Of a stretch of 64,000 nt of DNA, positions 1 through 10,394 are shown piece by piece (the first letter of the stretch is position 1; every line of letters begins with the position of its first letter). The notes under the pieces are model-generated. The model was given only the letters and a program-made list of their open reading frames with translations, searched no databases and was not told where the DNA came from. The position numbers and the translations under genes are program-made. Source of the DNA: Symbiodinium natans (lineage: Eukaryota > Sar > Dinophyceae > Suessiales > Symbiodiniaceae); the NCBI GenBank assembly GCA_905221605.1, contig CAJNDS010000191.1, positions 677,501 to 741,500 of the forward strand, in the 5' to 3' direction.

Positions 1-577
1 CTTCACCTTTGCATTGCCCACTTTGGCATTTGGGGGGGCTCATTTGCGTGTACCGCGTTTGTGCACATTCGGGCATGCTAGGGGTTCTTAGGGGTCCAGG
101 GGTGGATTGGCATGCCCTTCAGTACTGTATCATTGAAGATGGCTGCTGTGGGCGAGATCTTGAGGCAGGCCGCCTTTGGCTCTTAATTACAACTTGTGGG
201 ACTGACTTAGCGCTGAAGGGTTCTGGAAACTCGGCTGAGGGTATGGGACTTCAGCTTTCTGGGGTGCAAGGTATGAACGCCACTCGAATGCCAACCCTCA
301 ACCCTCCGCAACTCTACGAATGTGGCGTGTGATTCAGTATCTTCAGTCTCCTTCCTCTGGGCTGAAGAGGTGCAACTCTAAAGCCGCATCCAGTACGCCG
401 GTGGCTCCAAATCCTCCGAAACCCGAAGGCCAAGCCCTCTCTAGTAGATGTTAGCCCTTGCAAGACAAGCCTCCCCGGAACCACGAGAGTAAGTAAACCC
501 TTTCATTGGAATCCTCTAGCATCCGAATATCTGCCTCGCCTTATATATATATATATATATACATATACATATCAATA

Positions 578-611
<34 letters not shown>

Positions 612-1195
612 GTGTTATGCACACACCTCATGCTGCTGCACAAAGAATCTCACCGGAAGCTTGAGTAGGGCGATTCTTGGTCCCTGATCCCCTACTGCAC
701 AAACCCTAAAAACTCCTCAGGACCACATACTCACCCGGGTTTAGGGTTTAGGGTTTAGGTGCCTGAGACGAAACCATGCCATTCACCCGGAACCCGAAAC
801 CCAAGACCCCTCAACCCCGAACCACCCCTAAACCCCGGAACCCTCAACTCCTTAGGTTTGTGGTGGGAACTGAGCTCCTGTCTGTAAGCCGCACTCCTGG
901 CCGTGATGCCAACTGGGCTCTGGGAAGCCTGGGCCCAGGTGGCAGACGAAAACCAAACTTTATCGGGGGTTAGAGGGTTTTTACAGGGTTCTGTAGGCTT
1001 CTGTAGGGTTTCTATGAAGTTTCCATAGGGCTTCCTTAGGGTTTCTAGGGTGGGAAGGGCTTAAGGCCAGCAAATTCAGTTTAGGGACCCAGAAAGCAAG
1101 GGCCCCTGAACTGGCCCAGAAATGCTTTCGCACTTTGGAGCACGCGCGGGGGGGGCCCTGGATTGCTCGGCAGCGACTTCGAGTTCAGGTATCAG
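1..1195. other. Non-coding stretch with AT microsatellite and short telomere-like tracts
   Basis: I found no supportable exon here. It holds an AT dinucleotide tract at about 541-608, a three-unit TTTAGGG tract at about 739-760 and degenerate GGGTTT/CTAGGG fragments around 960-1050. The open frames present have no biased codon use and no splice-site context. Confidence 0.5.
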
Positions 1196-1517
1196 TTATT
1201 GCGGTTCTCCCGTCATTGGGCCCGTGAGGTTTCTGTCTGCAATATTGGGGGGCTTCCGAAAATAGGGGACCCCCAATTAAGATCCCCAAAGAGTAGGATC
1301 CCCTTGAAATAAAGACCCCAATAAGGCACCCCTAATTTCGGAAACCCCCATTTCCGGCTGCCATCATGTGCATGTAGCGGCTACAGCGCTCTTGGCCTAA
1401 ACCCTCAACCCTAAACCCTAAACCCTAAACCCTATCCAGGAGCTACAGCCCACCTGGCTGCTGGGCTTTTGGGGTCCCAGCCTCGTCGTGCTGCGTGTCG
1501 CTCACGCCACGCGAAGC
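1196..1517 (-). CDS. 3' end of a multi-exon gene: three exons, unknown product
   Basis: Three minus-strand exons join in one frame: 1517-1454 (64 nt), 1396-1355 (42 nt) and 1236-1196 (41 nt, ending TAA). The first acceptor is CCCCCGCAG|G and the first donor CCAG|GTGGGC. The second exon's acceptor, TTTAG|G, is the edge of a telomere-repeat tract. The second intron is a TIR element (family F2) with donor CCG|GA and acceptor TTGCAG|A. The peptide runs through SDTQHDEAGTPKAQQPG, then ERCSRYMHMMAAD, then NLTGPMTGEPQ and stop. Codons are GC-rich at third positions. The upstream part is not identified because an AT microsatellite lies there. No domain is recognised. Two phase-compatible joins in a row make the model credible. 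Confidence 0.6.
1237..1354 (-). mobile_element. F2 inverted-repeat element acting as intron (GA-AG)
   Basis: The element has TIRs of the form GGGGGTTTCCGAAA at one end and TTTCGGAAACCCCC at the other. It occupies the whole interval between two in-frame exons. The donor is GA and the acceptor TTGCAG. GA donors are known from Symbiodiniaceae genomes. The assignment as an intron is inferred from frame continuity. Confidence 0.55.
1397..1453 (-). repeat. 57-bp intron made mostly of TTTAGGG repeats
   Basis: On the coding strand this starts GTGGGCTGTAG and continues into TTTAGGG units, one of them degenerate (TTGAGGG). It ends TTTAG directly before the next exon's G. The flanking exons join in frame. 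Confidence 0.6.
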
Positions 1518-1576
1518 CTGCGGGGGCGTAGGCGCACACACAAACAATTTTATATCTTGACATGCATGTCCATGTA

Positions 1577-1650
1577 TTCTTATATATATATATATATACA
1601 TATCTATCTGCACATATGTATATATATATATATGTATGTATGCATGTATG
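1577..1650. repeat. TA/TATG microsatellite
   Basis: Alternating TATATA, CATATA and TGTATG units. The open frames here give only Y/I/C/M low-complexity peptides and are not genes. Confidence 0.8.
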
Positions 1651-1659
1651 TATACGCAT

Positions 1660-2802
1660 GTACAAGTGCATGTCAAGAATACATTGCTCAGGGTGGCTTA
1701 GGCTAACACGTCGTGGGTGGGCGCATTACTTCATTCGGGATGTCGTGCTCCGTGCTCCTTACCCCACCTCCTGCTCTTCTCCCTTCTCCCTTCTCCCTAA
1801 ACCCTAAACTCTTCAAACTGCCCTAAACCCTAAACCCTAAACTCTCCTTCTGCACTTCTCACGCTCCTTCTTTCGCTTTCTTTTTCGGGCACAGCCCCCT
1901 GTTCGGCAGTCTCGATCCCTCTCTGCAGAGGGCGAAGCCGTTTGCCAAGCATTTGCGTTTAGGGTTTAGGGCAGTCTCTTTGGTTCGCAGAGCATGGCTC
2001 CCCCAGGTTCGTCCCTCAACACCACAGACCCGCTCCCTGACATACTCTCCCCCTAACCCCACCGGCCTGCACCCTGAACCCCTTGGGTTTTGTTGAACCG
2101 GGTTTAGGGTTTAGGGTTTAGGTTTTAGGGTTTAGGGTTTAGAGTCCCTATAGAATGTGAACCTATCATGAATACATGAAGTGGGAATTAGTATATTCGG
2201 CCAGCCTGGGGGTCCCGGTCCAAGAGCCGGGGCTATGTCTAAACAGATCTATCCTGGGGGGACGGTGAGAACTATCAGCGAGTAACAATTCTAAAAATCG
2301 GCTGGCAGGATATTTCCAAAACTTTACTGAAGATTGCTGCAGAGCCGCCAGAGAGCAGGCCAGAACCATTGAACACAAGCCAATGCACACCCTTCTGGCA
2401 ACAGACCCTCCCCAGACCCCCAGACCCCAGAACACCTTAATTGCAACACCCCTTTTTCCACCCTCCAACTCCCCGGACACGGGGGGGTCATTGTAGACAC
2501 CCCAATGTTCACAAAACCTGAACCCTAAACCTTCTAAACCTGAACCCTAGCATAGGGGCCTGAATAATTAGAAAAGGGTTTTGGGGGTATACTGACAAAG
2601 GGACCAACAAGGGAAGATCATTCGTAATTACTCCCACCCCTTCTTAAACTCCCCGGGCCCCTAAAACCCTGAAACCCTAAACCCTAAACCCTGAACTCTT
2701 GCCCACCTCGGAAGGGCTCGGGCTCCGTTCGCCAGGCGAGTTGGCCTGCTTACAGTAGGGTCCTGGGGTTTACGGGACTTAGGGACCGCAGTTGACCTCT
2801 TT

Positions 2803-2843
<41 letters not shown>

Positions 2844-4030
2844 CTAGGGCAGCTAGGGTGACAAAAAACGATGAAATGCGAAAAGTGATGAGGTTTCGGG
2901 TGGAAATTCCTTAGAATTCGCACATTTTTTGTGTGCATACTGATGGGGCGGAACCCCCATCTGAGGCTGAAGGCTGACGTTCGAGATGCCTATACTGCTA
3001 CAACTACTGCGGCGACCGTACGACTACTGCTACTAGTACTCGTACTTAGTACGTAGCACTAGTACTGCTACGAGACGACGACCACCACTGCGGTGCCCCT
3101 GCCTCTGCCCCTGCCGCAAGAATGTTGTACTGAAAGCTGAGTTTATGCTTCGGGTTTTGGGGGCTGGGGTTCGGAGGGTGGCAGCCAATTTTCCTCGCTG
3201 CGAAAGCTTCTTGCTACTACAAGGTGGCACGTTGCCCCGCGGAATCCATGGAAATCGCACATCAGAAGCCTAATCCAGAGTCCTACAGCGTGGGGCCAGG
3301 GTGGATGATGCTGAGATGTCTGAGATCTCCAGTCTCCGCGATGCAGGATGAGTTATGCCGCAGCCCGACTTCAAACTCCAACTGGTCTGCCGCAGTTCCC
3401 TTAACCCCACGGATACTGCAGGGCCACTTGCGAGAGCTGCTCGGCGCTGAGGCTACTCATACCGCCATCACGTAAGCTGCAAGGGCGGCTCTCCCTGGCG
3501 CGGTGCTTGCTCAACTTATTTCTCCGGTTTAGGGTTTAAAAGTTTAGGGTTTGGTTTACGGTTTTGGGGTATGCGGTATGCAGGTGTTGTCGGGTGCATG
3601 CAAGATTTGCCTTGTCTGAGCAGAACCCCGTCACCCCAGCAAACTGCTGCAAGGAAGCGCCATGACATGGGTGCCCCAGTGCACCACACAGGCAACTTCC
3701 AGGTTTGAAGAGCACCTGACCCCCAAGGACTACCGAAGAACAACATGTGCCCATGGTCCCGCCGATGCCCTGATGTCCCAGCCTCTCTGCTGGCAGCTGT
3801 GCATCTGAGACTGCCTCACCCATCCCGCAGAGCCGCTCATCTTAACACACGAGCTCTGTAGCTCTACGTCCGCAATTGAAGCAATGCATCTACTTAAGGT
3901 CTAATCCAGCCTCTCGGTGCGTCCACCACGGTGCTTTACAAGGGCTACAGAGGCACGACGTCGGCAAAATTGGCACCCAAAAAAATAATAACAAGGCCAA
4001 GAAGCTGGCTCTGATGCCTGCTCGCCAATG
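1660..4030. other. Non-coding stretch with degenerate telomere-like tracts
   Basis: TTTAGGG/CCCTAAA tracts lie at about 1795-1845, 2101-2142 and 2667-2697. A T-then-G homopolymer lies at 2801-2843. The local open frames lack GC3 bias and splice context, so I call no gene. Confidence 0.4.
2801..2843. repeat. Poly-T/poly-G homopolymer junction
   Basis: A run of about 12 T is followed directly by about 31 G. The same T-run/G-run (or C-run/A-run) junction recurs at 6583-6614, 8501-8554, 20533-20560, 43827-43850 and 62606-62631. Confidence 0.85.
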
Positions 4031-4760
4031 CCTGCCGCGGACAGCTCCTCATCGTCAAAGTGCATGAGCTTCAGCTGCTTCCGAGTGTAGCCTGCCTCCC
4101 AGAGCTCCTGGGCGCCGAAGCCGGCCTCCCTTAAGCCCATGGCGCTTAGGGACGTGTAGCGCATCTGCTGGGCCCCAAAGCCGGCGTCCAGAAGCTCAGG
4201 GACACTGCAGCCGGCCTCCTCCAGCTGCCAGGCATCGAAGCCCGCAACCTTCAGCTGGGAGGTGCTGAAACCCGCAGCTCGCAGAGAGCCTGGAACTTCG
4301 GGCCCCGCGGGCAAGGCCTCGCGCAGCTCTTTGGCGCTGAAGCCCAGGGCCCTCATCTCCCCAAGCTCCACAGAACCGGCCAGGAAGTCCTCAGCCTGGT
4401 AGCCGGCCTCGGCCGCGAGAAAGCAGGAAGGGTGCAACGCAGCCGGGCGAGCAAATTGAACGCTTCAGCTGAGAGAAGTTAGCCTGGACATGCAAGACGA
4501 GGTGGAACACATCCCACTTCAGTGGCTCCGAAGAAAGGGTGGAGCGCATGCACTTAAGTAGCCTTAGCCCGCGCACGATGTGCGAAATGCTCCAAAACGC
4601 ATGACCAGGCGGTTTACGAGAATAAGGGACCCCGAGAATAAGAACCCCCCGGTACCCCCTAACTTCGGAAACCCCCACTAAGACTGGAAAGTCCAGCCGC
4701 ATGCCGCAGCTCGAGCAGCGAGAGGCCAGCTGCGCGCAGGGCGGCCCAAGCGAAGCCCGC
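4031..4760 (-). CDS. Fragment of an AGF-type decapeptide-repeat protein (at least two exons)
   Basis: Exon a (4760 to about 4698, acceptor GTGTCAG|G) encodes AGFAWAALRAAGLSLLELRH. Exon b (4407 to about 4040, acceptor GCCGAG|G) encodes repeats of the form AGFsaxeLreAGF, for example AAGFSTSQLKVAGFDAWQL and REAGFGAQELWEAGYTRKQL. Each unit is about 10-11 residues with conserved Gly-Phe/Tyr and Leu. The intron between them (about 4697-4408) contains an F2 inverted-repeat element; a GC donor with GAG|G acceptor keeps the repeat register. Exon b's downstream end is not resolved. Such repeats probably form a solenoid. I can assign no function, and the start is missing. Confidence 0.55.
4607..4678. 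mobile_element. F2 inverted-repeat element inside the AGF-repeat gene's intron
   Basis: One end reads ACTTCGGAAACCCCCA; the other is a degenerate TTTACGAGAATAAGGG. It lies within the interval between the two AGF-repeat exons. Confidence 0.5.
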
Positions 4761-4763
4761 CTG

Positions 4764-6060
4764 ACACCCTCACCCAAAAAGGGACTCTCGGAGGAAACCA
4801 ATTCCAAGGGACCATCATGTGAAGGATAGACATATATGTGTTATACATGTGGGAGCAACTTAGGTGCAAAGGGGCTGTATTATTTTAGGTATATTACCAG
4901 GTAGATACACACACACGCACATCTACATCATCTATATGTATCCAATATGCACGGGCTTATGGGGTTGTATGGTTCCGTGGAGATCAGCGCCTGAATCCAG
5001 ACGCAGACCCCTCCCAGACAACCTCCGGCCTCGCGGAGGTCTCGGGCCCGAAATCCTGCCTGCAACAGCAAGGGGGAGTTGGCTTTGAAAGCTAGAGCCT
5101 GGCGAGGTTTAAGGTTTATGGTTCCGGGTTTAGGGGGAGATTTCTGGGCAACCAGTCGTCAGTGATGTCTGCTGGGATGGGGATGTGGTGCCTCCTGATT
5201 CCCCATCCACCCGAAAGAAGCCTATTCCATGCAATATGCAGCACAAGTACATGCCCTAAACCCTAAACCCTAAACCCTAGCTGATCTGTCTGTCCACTTC
5301 AACTACAGGGCCCTCACAAAACCACTCAGATAAGGGTTTAAGGTTTAGGGGTTCATGGCTTTCCCTCATCCCCCATCCAGAGATACTCCACAACAGCTGT
5401 CAACCAGATAAGGGTTCGCGGAGCTTTAGATCTCAGGGGCCTGGAATGACAAGCTTCCCTGTTGAGACCCGTGCAAAACCCGAAGTTGAACCCAATTCTA
5501 AAAGGACTACCACCCAAAACCATACCGGCCACCGTAAGCCCTACTGCATACACGGGAAAGCCAACAATAAGTCCTTCCATAGACCCTATAATAAACAACC
5601 CCTGCTGCAGAAACAAACCATCACATCCCAAACAAACAGAATACACCTTATATGTAGCCACCTATAATACGGAACTCTCTTCAACCAAGAAACGAAATAT
5701 AACCAACCAAACTTCACTTAAACCCTAAATAGCACCCCAGAAGCCTGGAGAAGCTCAGTCGGTCCCGCCCCTATGAGCGCGAGGTTTTGCCTTGGAACTT
5801 GCAACAGCGGTGGTTTCGACGGGAGGGTGCGGCGGTTTAGAGTTTAACAGTTTAGGGTCTGCTTGCTGCTGAATCTGCCCACCGCCTGTGTTTGAGCTTG
5901 AGAGCTTAGGATGATTTCGTGAGCGACCTGATGAATGGTGTGGCTCGGAGCTTGAATCGCGCGAAACATGCCGCCCTGGAGCCTCATTCAGCAATCAGGA
6001 CATGATAAGTCACGCCAAGACTGGCACCCAGCCCTCCTCCCTGAACCCTAAACCTCAAAC
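4764..6060. other. No supported gene; telomere-like tracts
   Basis: CCCTAAA repeats lie at about 5254-5280, with further degenerate GGTTTAGGG fragments at about 5106-5132 and 5334-5351. Several short open frames exist on both strands, but none has convincing codon bias. Confidence 0.4.
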
Positions 6061-6530
6061 CCTCCAAGAACAGAGTCGGGAAGCAGTGAGTAGGGGAAGA
6101 GCTTCATGAGCTGCAGCAGAGACTGCCGATAGTCCTCGTCCACCTCAAGTCTTCGAGCCGCTTGGAGAGGCACGTTTGTGCACTTCCGCAACCTTAAGAA
6201 TATTAGGGTTTACAGGGCTTTACAGCAAGGTTGAGGTGCCTAGCTTGACATTCCATAGTCAAAACCTCTGCATCTCTTCTGCGAGGTCCACATGGATTGG
6301 TGGAACTTGCTCTTCCGGCTCCGTCCGCAGCAGCTGCCCTGTCCAGCGAATTAGCGGCGCTAGGAGGTTCAGCGCGTGGCTCTGCGTCCTCGGAGGCGGG
6401 ACCCATTTGCGACCCTGCACCCAAAGACGTAAACCTCAAGTGAGGTTGGGGCGGGGGTCCCTTTTGGGGTTCTGATGCAGGGGGGTTGACTATATTTGGG
6501 GTGGAAAGGAATACGTCGTCGATGTGATTC
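6061..6530 (-). CDS. Two-exon gene fragment separated by a 26-nt candidate intron
   Basis: Exon 1 (6530-6219, acceptor ACAAAAG|G after a C-rich tract) encodes NHIDDVFLSTPNIVNPPA and a Pro/Ala/Glu-rich stretch, then ECQARHLNLAVK. Exon 2 (6192-6061) encodes LRKCTNVPLQAARRLEVDED and then YRQSLLQLMKLFPYSLLP, a strongly coding helix-like segment. The frames join only if 6218-6193 is removed as a 26-nt GC-AG intron with a telomere-like core. The next donor is GGAGG|GTTTGAGG, the edge of another telomere-like tract. Product unknown. Confidence 0.5.
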
Positions 6531-6540
6531 CCTTTTGTGG

Positions 6541-6614
6541 CGGGGGGGGGGGGGGGGGGCGGGATTCTACTGTTTGCTTTACACCCCCCCCCCCCCCCCC
6601 AAAAAAAAAAAAAA
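6541..6614. repeat. Paired homopolymers G18 and C18-A14
   Basis: A G-run at about 6541-6559 and a C-run followed directly by an A-run at 6583-6614 sit upstream of the exon acceptor at 6531 on the minus strand. There they could act as the intron's pyrimidine tract. Confidence 0.75.
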
Positions 6615-6744
6615 CTATGAAAACAAAAGCCTATTCTTCCTGATAAAGGTAATTTAAGCATTGTTATTTTGCACGTAATTAGTGAGTTTTACATGGACAG
6701 CAGTGAAGCAAACTTGTCAAGGGCCGACAGTCCTCGCATAACCT

Positions 6745-6945
6745 TCAAGAATTCGAGGCTGCTAACATCAGCCAAATGTCTCGCTGGTGGGCCTCGAGGC
6801 TGGCGTCGAGCCGAACATGCTGGTCACCTCCTGTCAGCTCTTCAGGGCTTAATGTTGCACTGGCTTTAGTTTTATGCGGGTTCATAAGCCATTTTTCGAG
6901 CTTTTTCTGCGACATCCGTTTGTTGGGGTGACCCGCTATTATCAC
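6745..6945 (-). CDS. Terminal exon or small gene, unknown product
   Basis: A 66-codon minus frame ends in TGA. It carries a basic helix (RMSQKKLEKWLMNPHKT) followed by LSPEELTGGDQHVRLDAS and EAHQRDIWLMLAASNS. Codon use and amino-acid balance look coding. An overlapping frame is open for part of the interval, so the frame is not certain. No domain recognised. Confidence 0.4.
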   Translation of the reverse strand: MIIAGHPNKRMSQKKLEKWLMNPHKTKASATLSPEELTGGDQHVRLDASLEAHQRDIWLMLAASNS

Positions 6946-7521
6946 AAGTTTTTTGTTCCGGATGTTCGTTCTTTTTAAGGTTTGTGTTCAGGGTGAAGGG
7001 CTTACGTTGAGGACCTGAGGCCTTGAGGGCCTGGGGCTCCAGGAATCTTGAAGAGCCAGAGCCCGGAGAATCCAGAAAGCCAAGCCCGGCCAGTTCCATG
7101 TAAAGCCTCCAAACCCTGCAGAGCGAGCTTCACAAACACGCACGCATTTATTGAACCCTATGCAGAGGGCAAATCTTCCCTCTAAAGCCACAGCAGAGCC
7201 TTGGGTTGAGCCAGTTCGATCACAGATTATCATATTCTGTATATAGTATATGACATCTGTACTTCTTTTATCATATCATATTCTGGGATCCTATTGAGAT
7301 TTTACGGTCTAGTTTTTTTGCTTTTGCATCGCATGTAGTATGTTATCTGTTATAGTTACTAGAATGCCGTCTACTACATTCGCCTCGGCTTCTGGCCGAG
7401 AGGACTTGGCTTTCCTTCGTCTGCGATGCGCACGCTACACCCCCTCGGCCCAGTTTCGAGCCCGCGAGGAGCTCTTCGCAGGTCCACTCCGCAAACAAAG
7501 AGACCAAGCTTACAGAAGCAC

Positions 7522-7713
7522 TCAAGGATCAACTACTGTCATCAACCCTTGCACTTTCGCAAATGTGTCTCTGTGTGTGTGTGTGTGTGTCGGATGACTC
7601 GCTTCTTGGCGTTTCTGACGCTGGGCCATCCTCTGGGCACAACTGTGCTGCATCAGGTTCAAGAGATCGGGTTCTGAAACATCAGCTTCTTGCCCAGAAT
7701 TTAGTGGCAGCAC
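7522..7713 (-). CDS. Short minus-strand exon, unknown product
   Basis: The open frame to a stop encodes DVSEPDLLNLMQHSCAQRMA, then QRQKRQEASHPTHTHTHRD and AKVQGLMTVVDP. The His-Thr run is a GT/CA microsatellite read through in frame. The start may be an acceptor rather than the ATG. Function unknown. Confidence 0.4.
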   Translation of the reverse strand: MLPLNSGQEADVSEPDLLNLMQHSCAQRMAQRQKRQEASHPTHTHTHRDTFAKVQGLMTVVDP

Positions 7714-7932
7714 CCAATAGGCTTACCAGGATCAAGCACGCCAGATGACGCGGCTTGCATGATGTTCAAAGCTCTCTCTGCCTGCCCGCAGAACCTTTGG
7801 AGGTTCCTTGGCATCCTATAGGTTTTAGGGCAGAGCAGCCACTTTAGGGTTGTTTAGTGCTTGGGTTTGACTTGAAGCAAGGCCTTCAGGATTTGGGATG
7901 CCGGGCTTTATAGGGCGCGGATGATGTGGGGT

Positions 7933-8004
7933 TTCCGAACATAGGGGTACCCTTTTGGGGGCTCCTATAATTACATTAGGGGTATCCCTATTTTGGGGAC
8001 ATGC
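7933..8004 (-). mobile_element. F2-like element at an exon boundary
   Basis: GTGGGGTTTCCGAACATAGG at one end and a degenerate CCTATTTTGGGG at the other. The exon at 8070-8005 abuts it with a GC donor (ATGG|GC). Confidence 0.45.
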
Positions 8005-8070
8005 CCATGGAACAGCGGGTGGCGTCCTGGGCGGCCGCGACCGCTGTCCGCATCTCATCGTCGTCGGAGC
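8005..8070 (-). CDS. Single exon of a multi-exon gene
   Basis: Acceptor CTCGAG|G, 66 nt, donor CCATGG|GC. It encodes SDDDEMRTAVAAAQDATRCS with strongly GC3-biased codons. The neighbouring exons were not identified. Confidence 0.5.
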
Positions 8071-8500
8071 CTCGAGTGCACAGGAGCAGGCGACTGCAAC
8101 TCATTGCTAAGTTACCCGGATGAAAGGTAAGGTTCTTGAAGAGCCACTTGTTTAGGGCTCAGCCTTGTCAAAGGCAGGGCCCTATACCCTCAAACCACCC
8201 TTTAAATGCAGTCACCTGGGTCCAACTCTTCCGTGGGAAGCCAAAAGTACACCTTTCAGATTCCTTGTGTTTGTACCATGGTCTGGTAGCACCAAAACGG
8301 TGAAAAAGGTTACTTCCTCGACCACTACCTGAACCCGGAGGCCTACCCGCTTAGTTGCTGAGTTCACAAGCCCCCAAAAAAGTGTACACTTTGAGTTCTA
8401 TATGGGAGTAAATAAAGTATCCCAAAAAGTGTAATGTGCATTCATTCTGCTGCTGAACCTAGTACTGCTTGTGTTTGTAGTAGGGGTGCCCCTTTTCGTT

Positions 8501-8511
8501 GTTTTTTTTTT

Positions 8512-8554
<43 letters not shown>
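8501..8554. repeat. Poly-T/poly-G homopolymer junction
   Basis: About 20 T directly followed by about 33 G. Confidence 0.85.
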
Positions 8555-8555
<1 letters not shown>

Positions 8556-8672
8556 GCCTGAAATGCCTTGGGATGTTTCCCGTTATACTGCCTCGGTCGG
8601 CCCTCAGCTGGAGCGGGCCAGGCCCGATCAGCGCAGCAGCCATCGGAATGGGCATGGGATAGAATTCAGGGT

Positions 8673-9026
8673 TTAGGGTTTAGATCTTCTTCGCAGTGAT
8701 TTTAGGGGTTTCGCTAGCACACAGGGGCTTAGGGAACTGAACCCTATAATCCCGTTTTTTGGGGGATGAGACTGGCTGTAAGTTTCGGGCTTCCGAGCCA
8801 AAAAAAAACCAGACACCTCGCTCAGGCATCGAGAGCCTTGAGACATTTGGAGACACGTCGTGGGTACCCAAGCTGGCTTTTCACTAAGCTCGCTGAGTTT
8901 GGAGAGCCTGGATAGACTGTCTGTTTTCGCGTGATGCCCTCTTTCAGGGCCAGGTGGCTGGAGGCGGATCTTGGATGGATCTGAATGCGTTGAGGCAACG
9001 CAACCAAGAGAGACCTCCTGACCCAA
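8673..9026 (-). CDS. Possible exon, unknown product
   Basis: A 117-codon minus frame contains KTDSLSRLSKLSELSEKPAW and SQGSRCLSEVSGFFLARKPE. It ends in degenerate telomere-like sequence, as several better-supported exons here do. Other frames are also partly open, so support is weak. Confidence 0.28.
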   Translation of the reverse strand: MGQEVSLGCVASTHSDPSKIRLQPPGPERGHHAKTDSLSRLSKLSELSEKPAWVPTTCLQMSQGSRCLSEVSGFFLARKPETYSQSHPPKNGIIGFSSLSPCVLAKPLKSLRRRSKP

Positions 9027-10394
9027 CAGCGTTACACTACTTGATAGGTCAGACTACACCAGCCACACTGTATGCTTCTCAGTCTTTCCAGCAGTGAAAC
9101 AGACCACCTTGTTAGGCGGCGCAATGTACATTTGCATGCCCATCACCCTTGGCTTCAAGCAACAGAGTCGCACGACAGTGACCCTTCTTCAACTAGAATG
9201 CGCCGCTGACTCGGCCCCTTGTGCCACGAAGCCGCTGAGTGATGAGGTGCTTTCAATTCAACACCACCTCACATGACAGCTTCCAACCCTGAACCCTTAA
9301 CCCCCAACCCACTGGCTTAGTATAGACATTATGTCATGGCCAAAAACAAGCAGCCCTGAGAAAAAAAGCCGTCAGGGAAGATGCTGAAGCCCATCCCAAG
9401 GGTTCGCCTCAGCTTGGTGGGTGTGGACAGGACCCTCAGGCCCGCAACGTTGCGTGAGTTTTGGGTTTTTTTGGGGCTATCCTGGTCCGGCTTCTGTTGG
9501 CCTTCTGGTCACACATAAGGTATCCTTTGGGTGTTCCATATGGGTGGTTGTCAAAATGATGATCCCTTTTGGGGTACTCTAAATTCTAGGCGCCGAAATC
9601 TCATAGGGATCCAAAAAGGGACCATATAATTTTAACAAAAGCAGCCATCTGTCTGTTGCACGTTTCTCAGGAAGGGAAAAAGGCCCGGCATCACTGGCCA
9701 ATGCACGGAGAGCAATATGGTTGGGAGGAGCCTTCAGGAGATCAGTATCTCAGAAAAGCTCTGCCCCGCACGCCAGGCAACCTAGCAGCAACAGCTCCCT
9801 TTTCATACTAAACCACCTTAACCCTCGAATTCAAGTTGCTTGGACCCTCGTCCGTTTGCCGCACGTCCTTCTTCATTTCTTAGCTGTTTGTGAAATTGCT
9901 GCCATGGGAGGTTCTCCGGGTTTTAGGCTGGCTATGCCGTGAGGTCCAACTTTGAACATCGGCTAAAGCGGGGTTCTCAATGGCTCATTCAAAAACAACC
10001 TTGTACACCAATGGTGACTTGCCAATTTAGCCCTCCCTCTCCCCCGCAATTATGACCCGACCTCCGCCTCATTTTAAAAGCCCAAGTTCATGATGGGACA
10101 GCTCCCGGCTGTGCGGATATCGCCCTACTGCTGAAAAGTACAAACCATGTCCCAGCGGATCTGCTACTGCCACCACACCCATAAGCGCAGGCACAAGGCC
10201 ACTGTCAGCTGTCAGTTGCAGATAGAAGCCAATGCTTGCCGCAGATATATCATGCACGCAACCCTGGACCTACACGACAATGCTTCCCTCAACCGCAAGT
10301 ACGAAAACCAACTTCCGAACTCGAGCAGCTGCATTTGTTCAGGCTTCGCCCAACATGTGCGGCAAGGAGGCTCCAAGAGGGCCCGAGAAAGTTC
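9027..10394. other. No supported gene; one F4 element
   Basis: A TIR element lies at 9541-9640. Otherwise I see only short open frames without coding bias and isolated CCCTAAA-like fragments near 9283-9300. Confidence 0.4.
9541..9640. mobile_element. F4 inverted-repeat element
   Basis: The left end GGGTGGTTGTCAAAATGA pairs with a right end of the form TAATTTTAAC...GCAGCC. The inner arms are ATCCCTTTTGG and CCAAAAAGGGA. A second copy at 58556-58656 behaves as an intron. Confidence 0.6.

Noticed and set aside
2750-2938. Proline-rich frame across the G-run at 2813
   Set aside because: Poly-Pro comes only from the homopolymer; the flanks are not coding.
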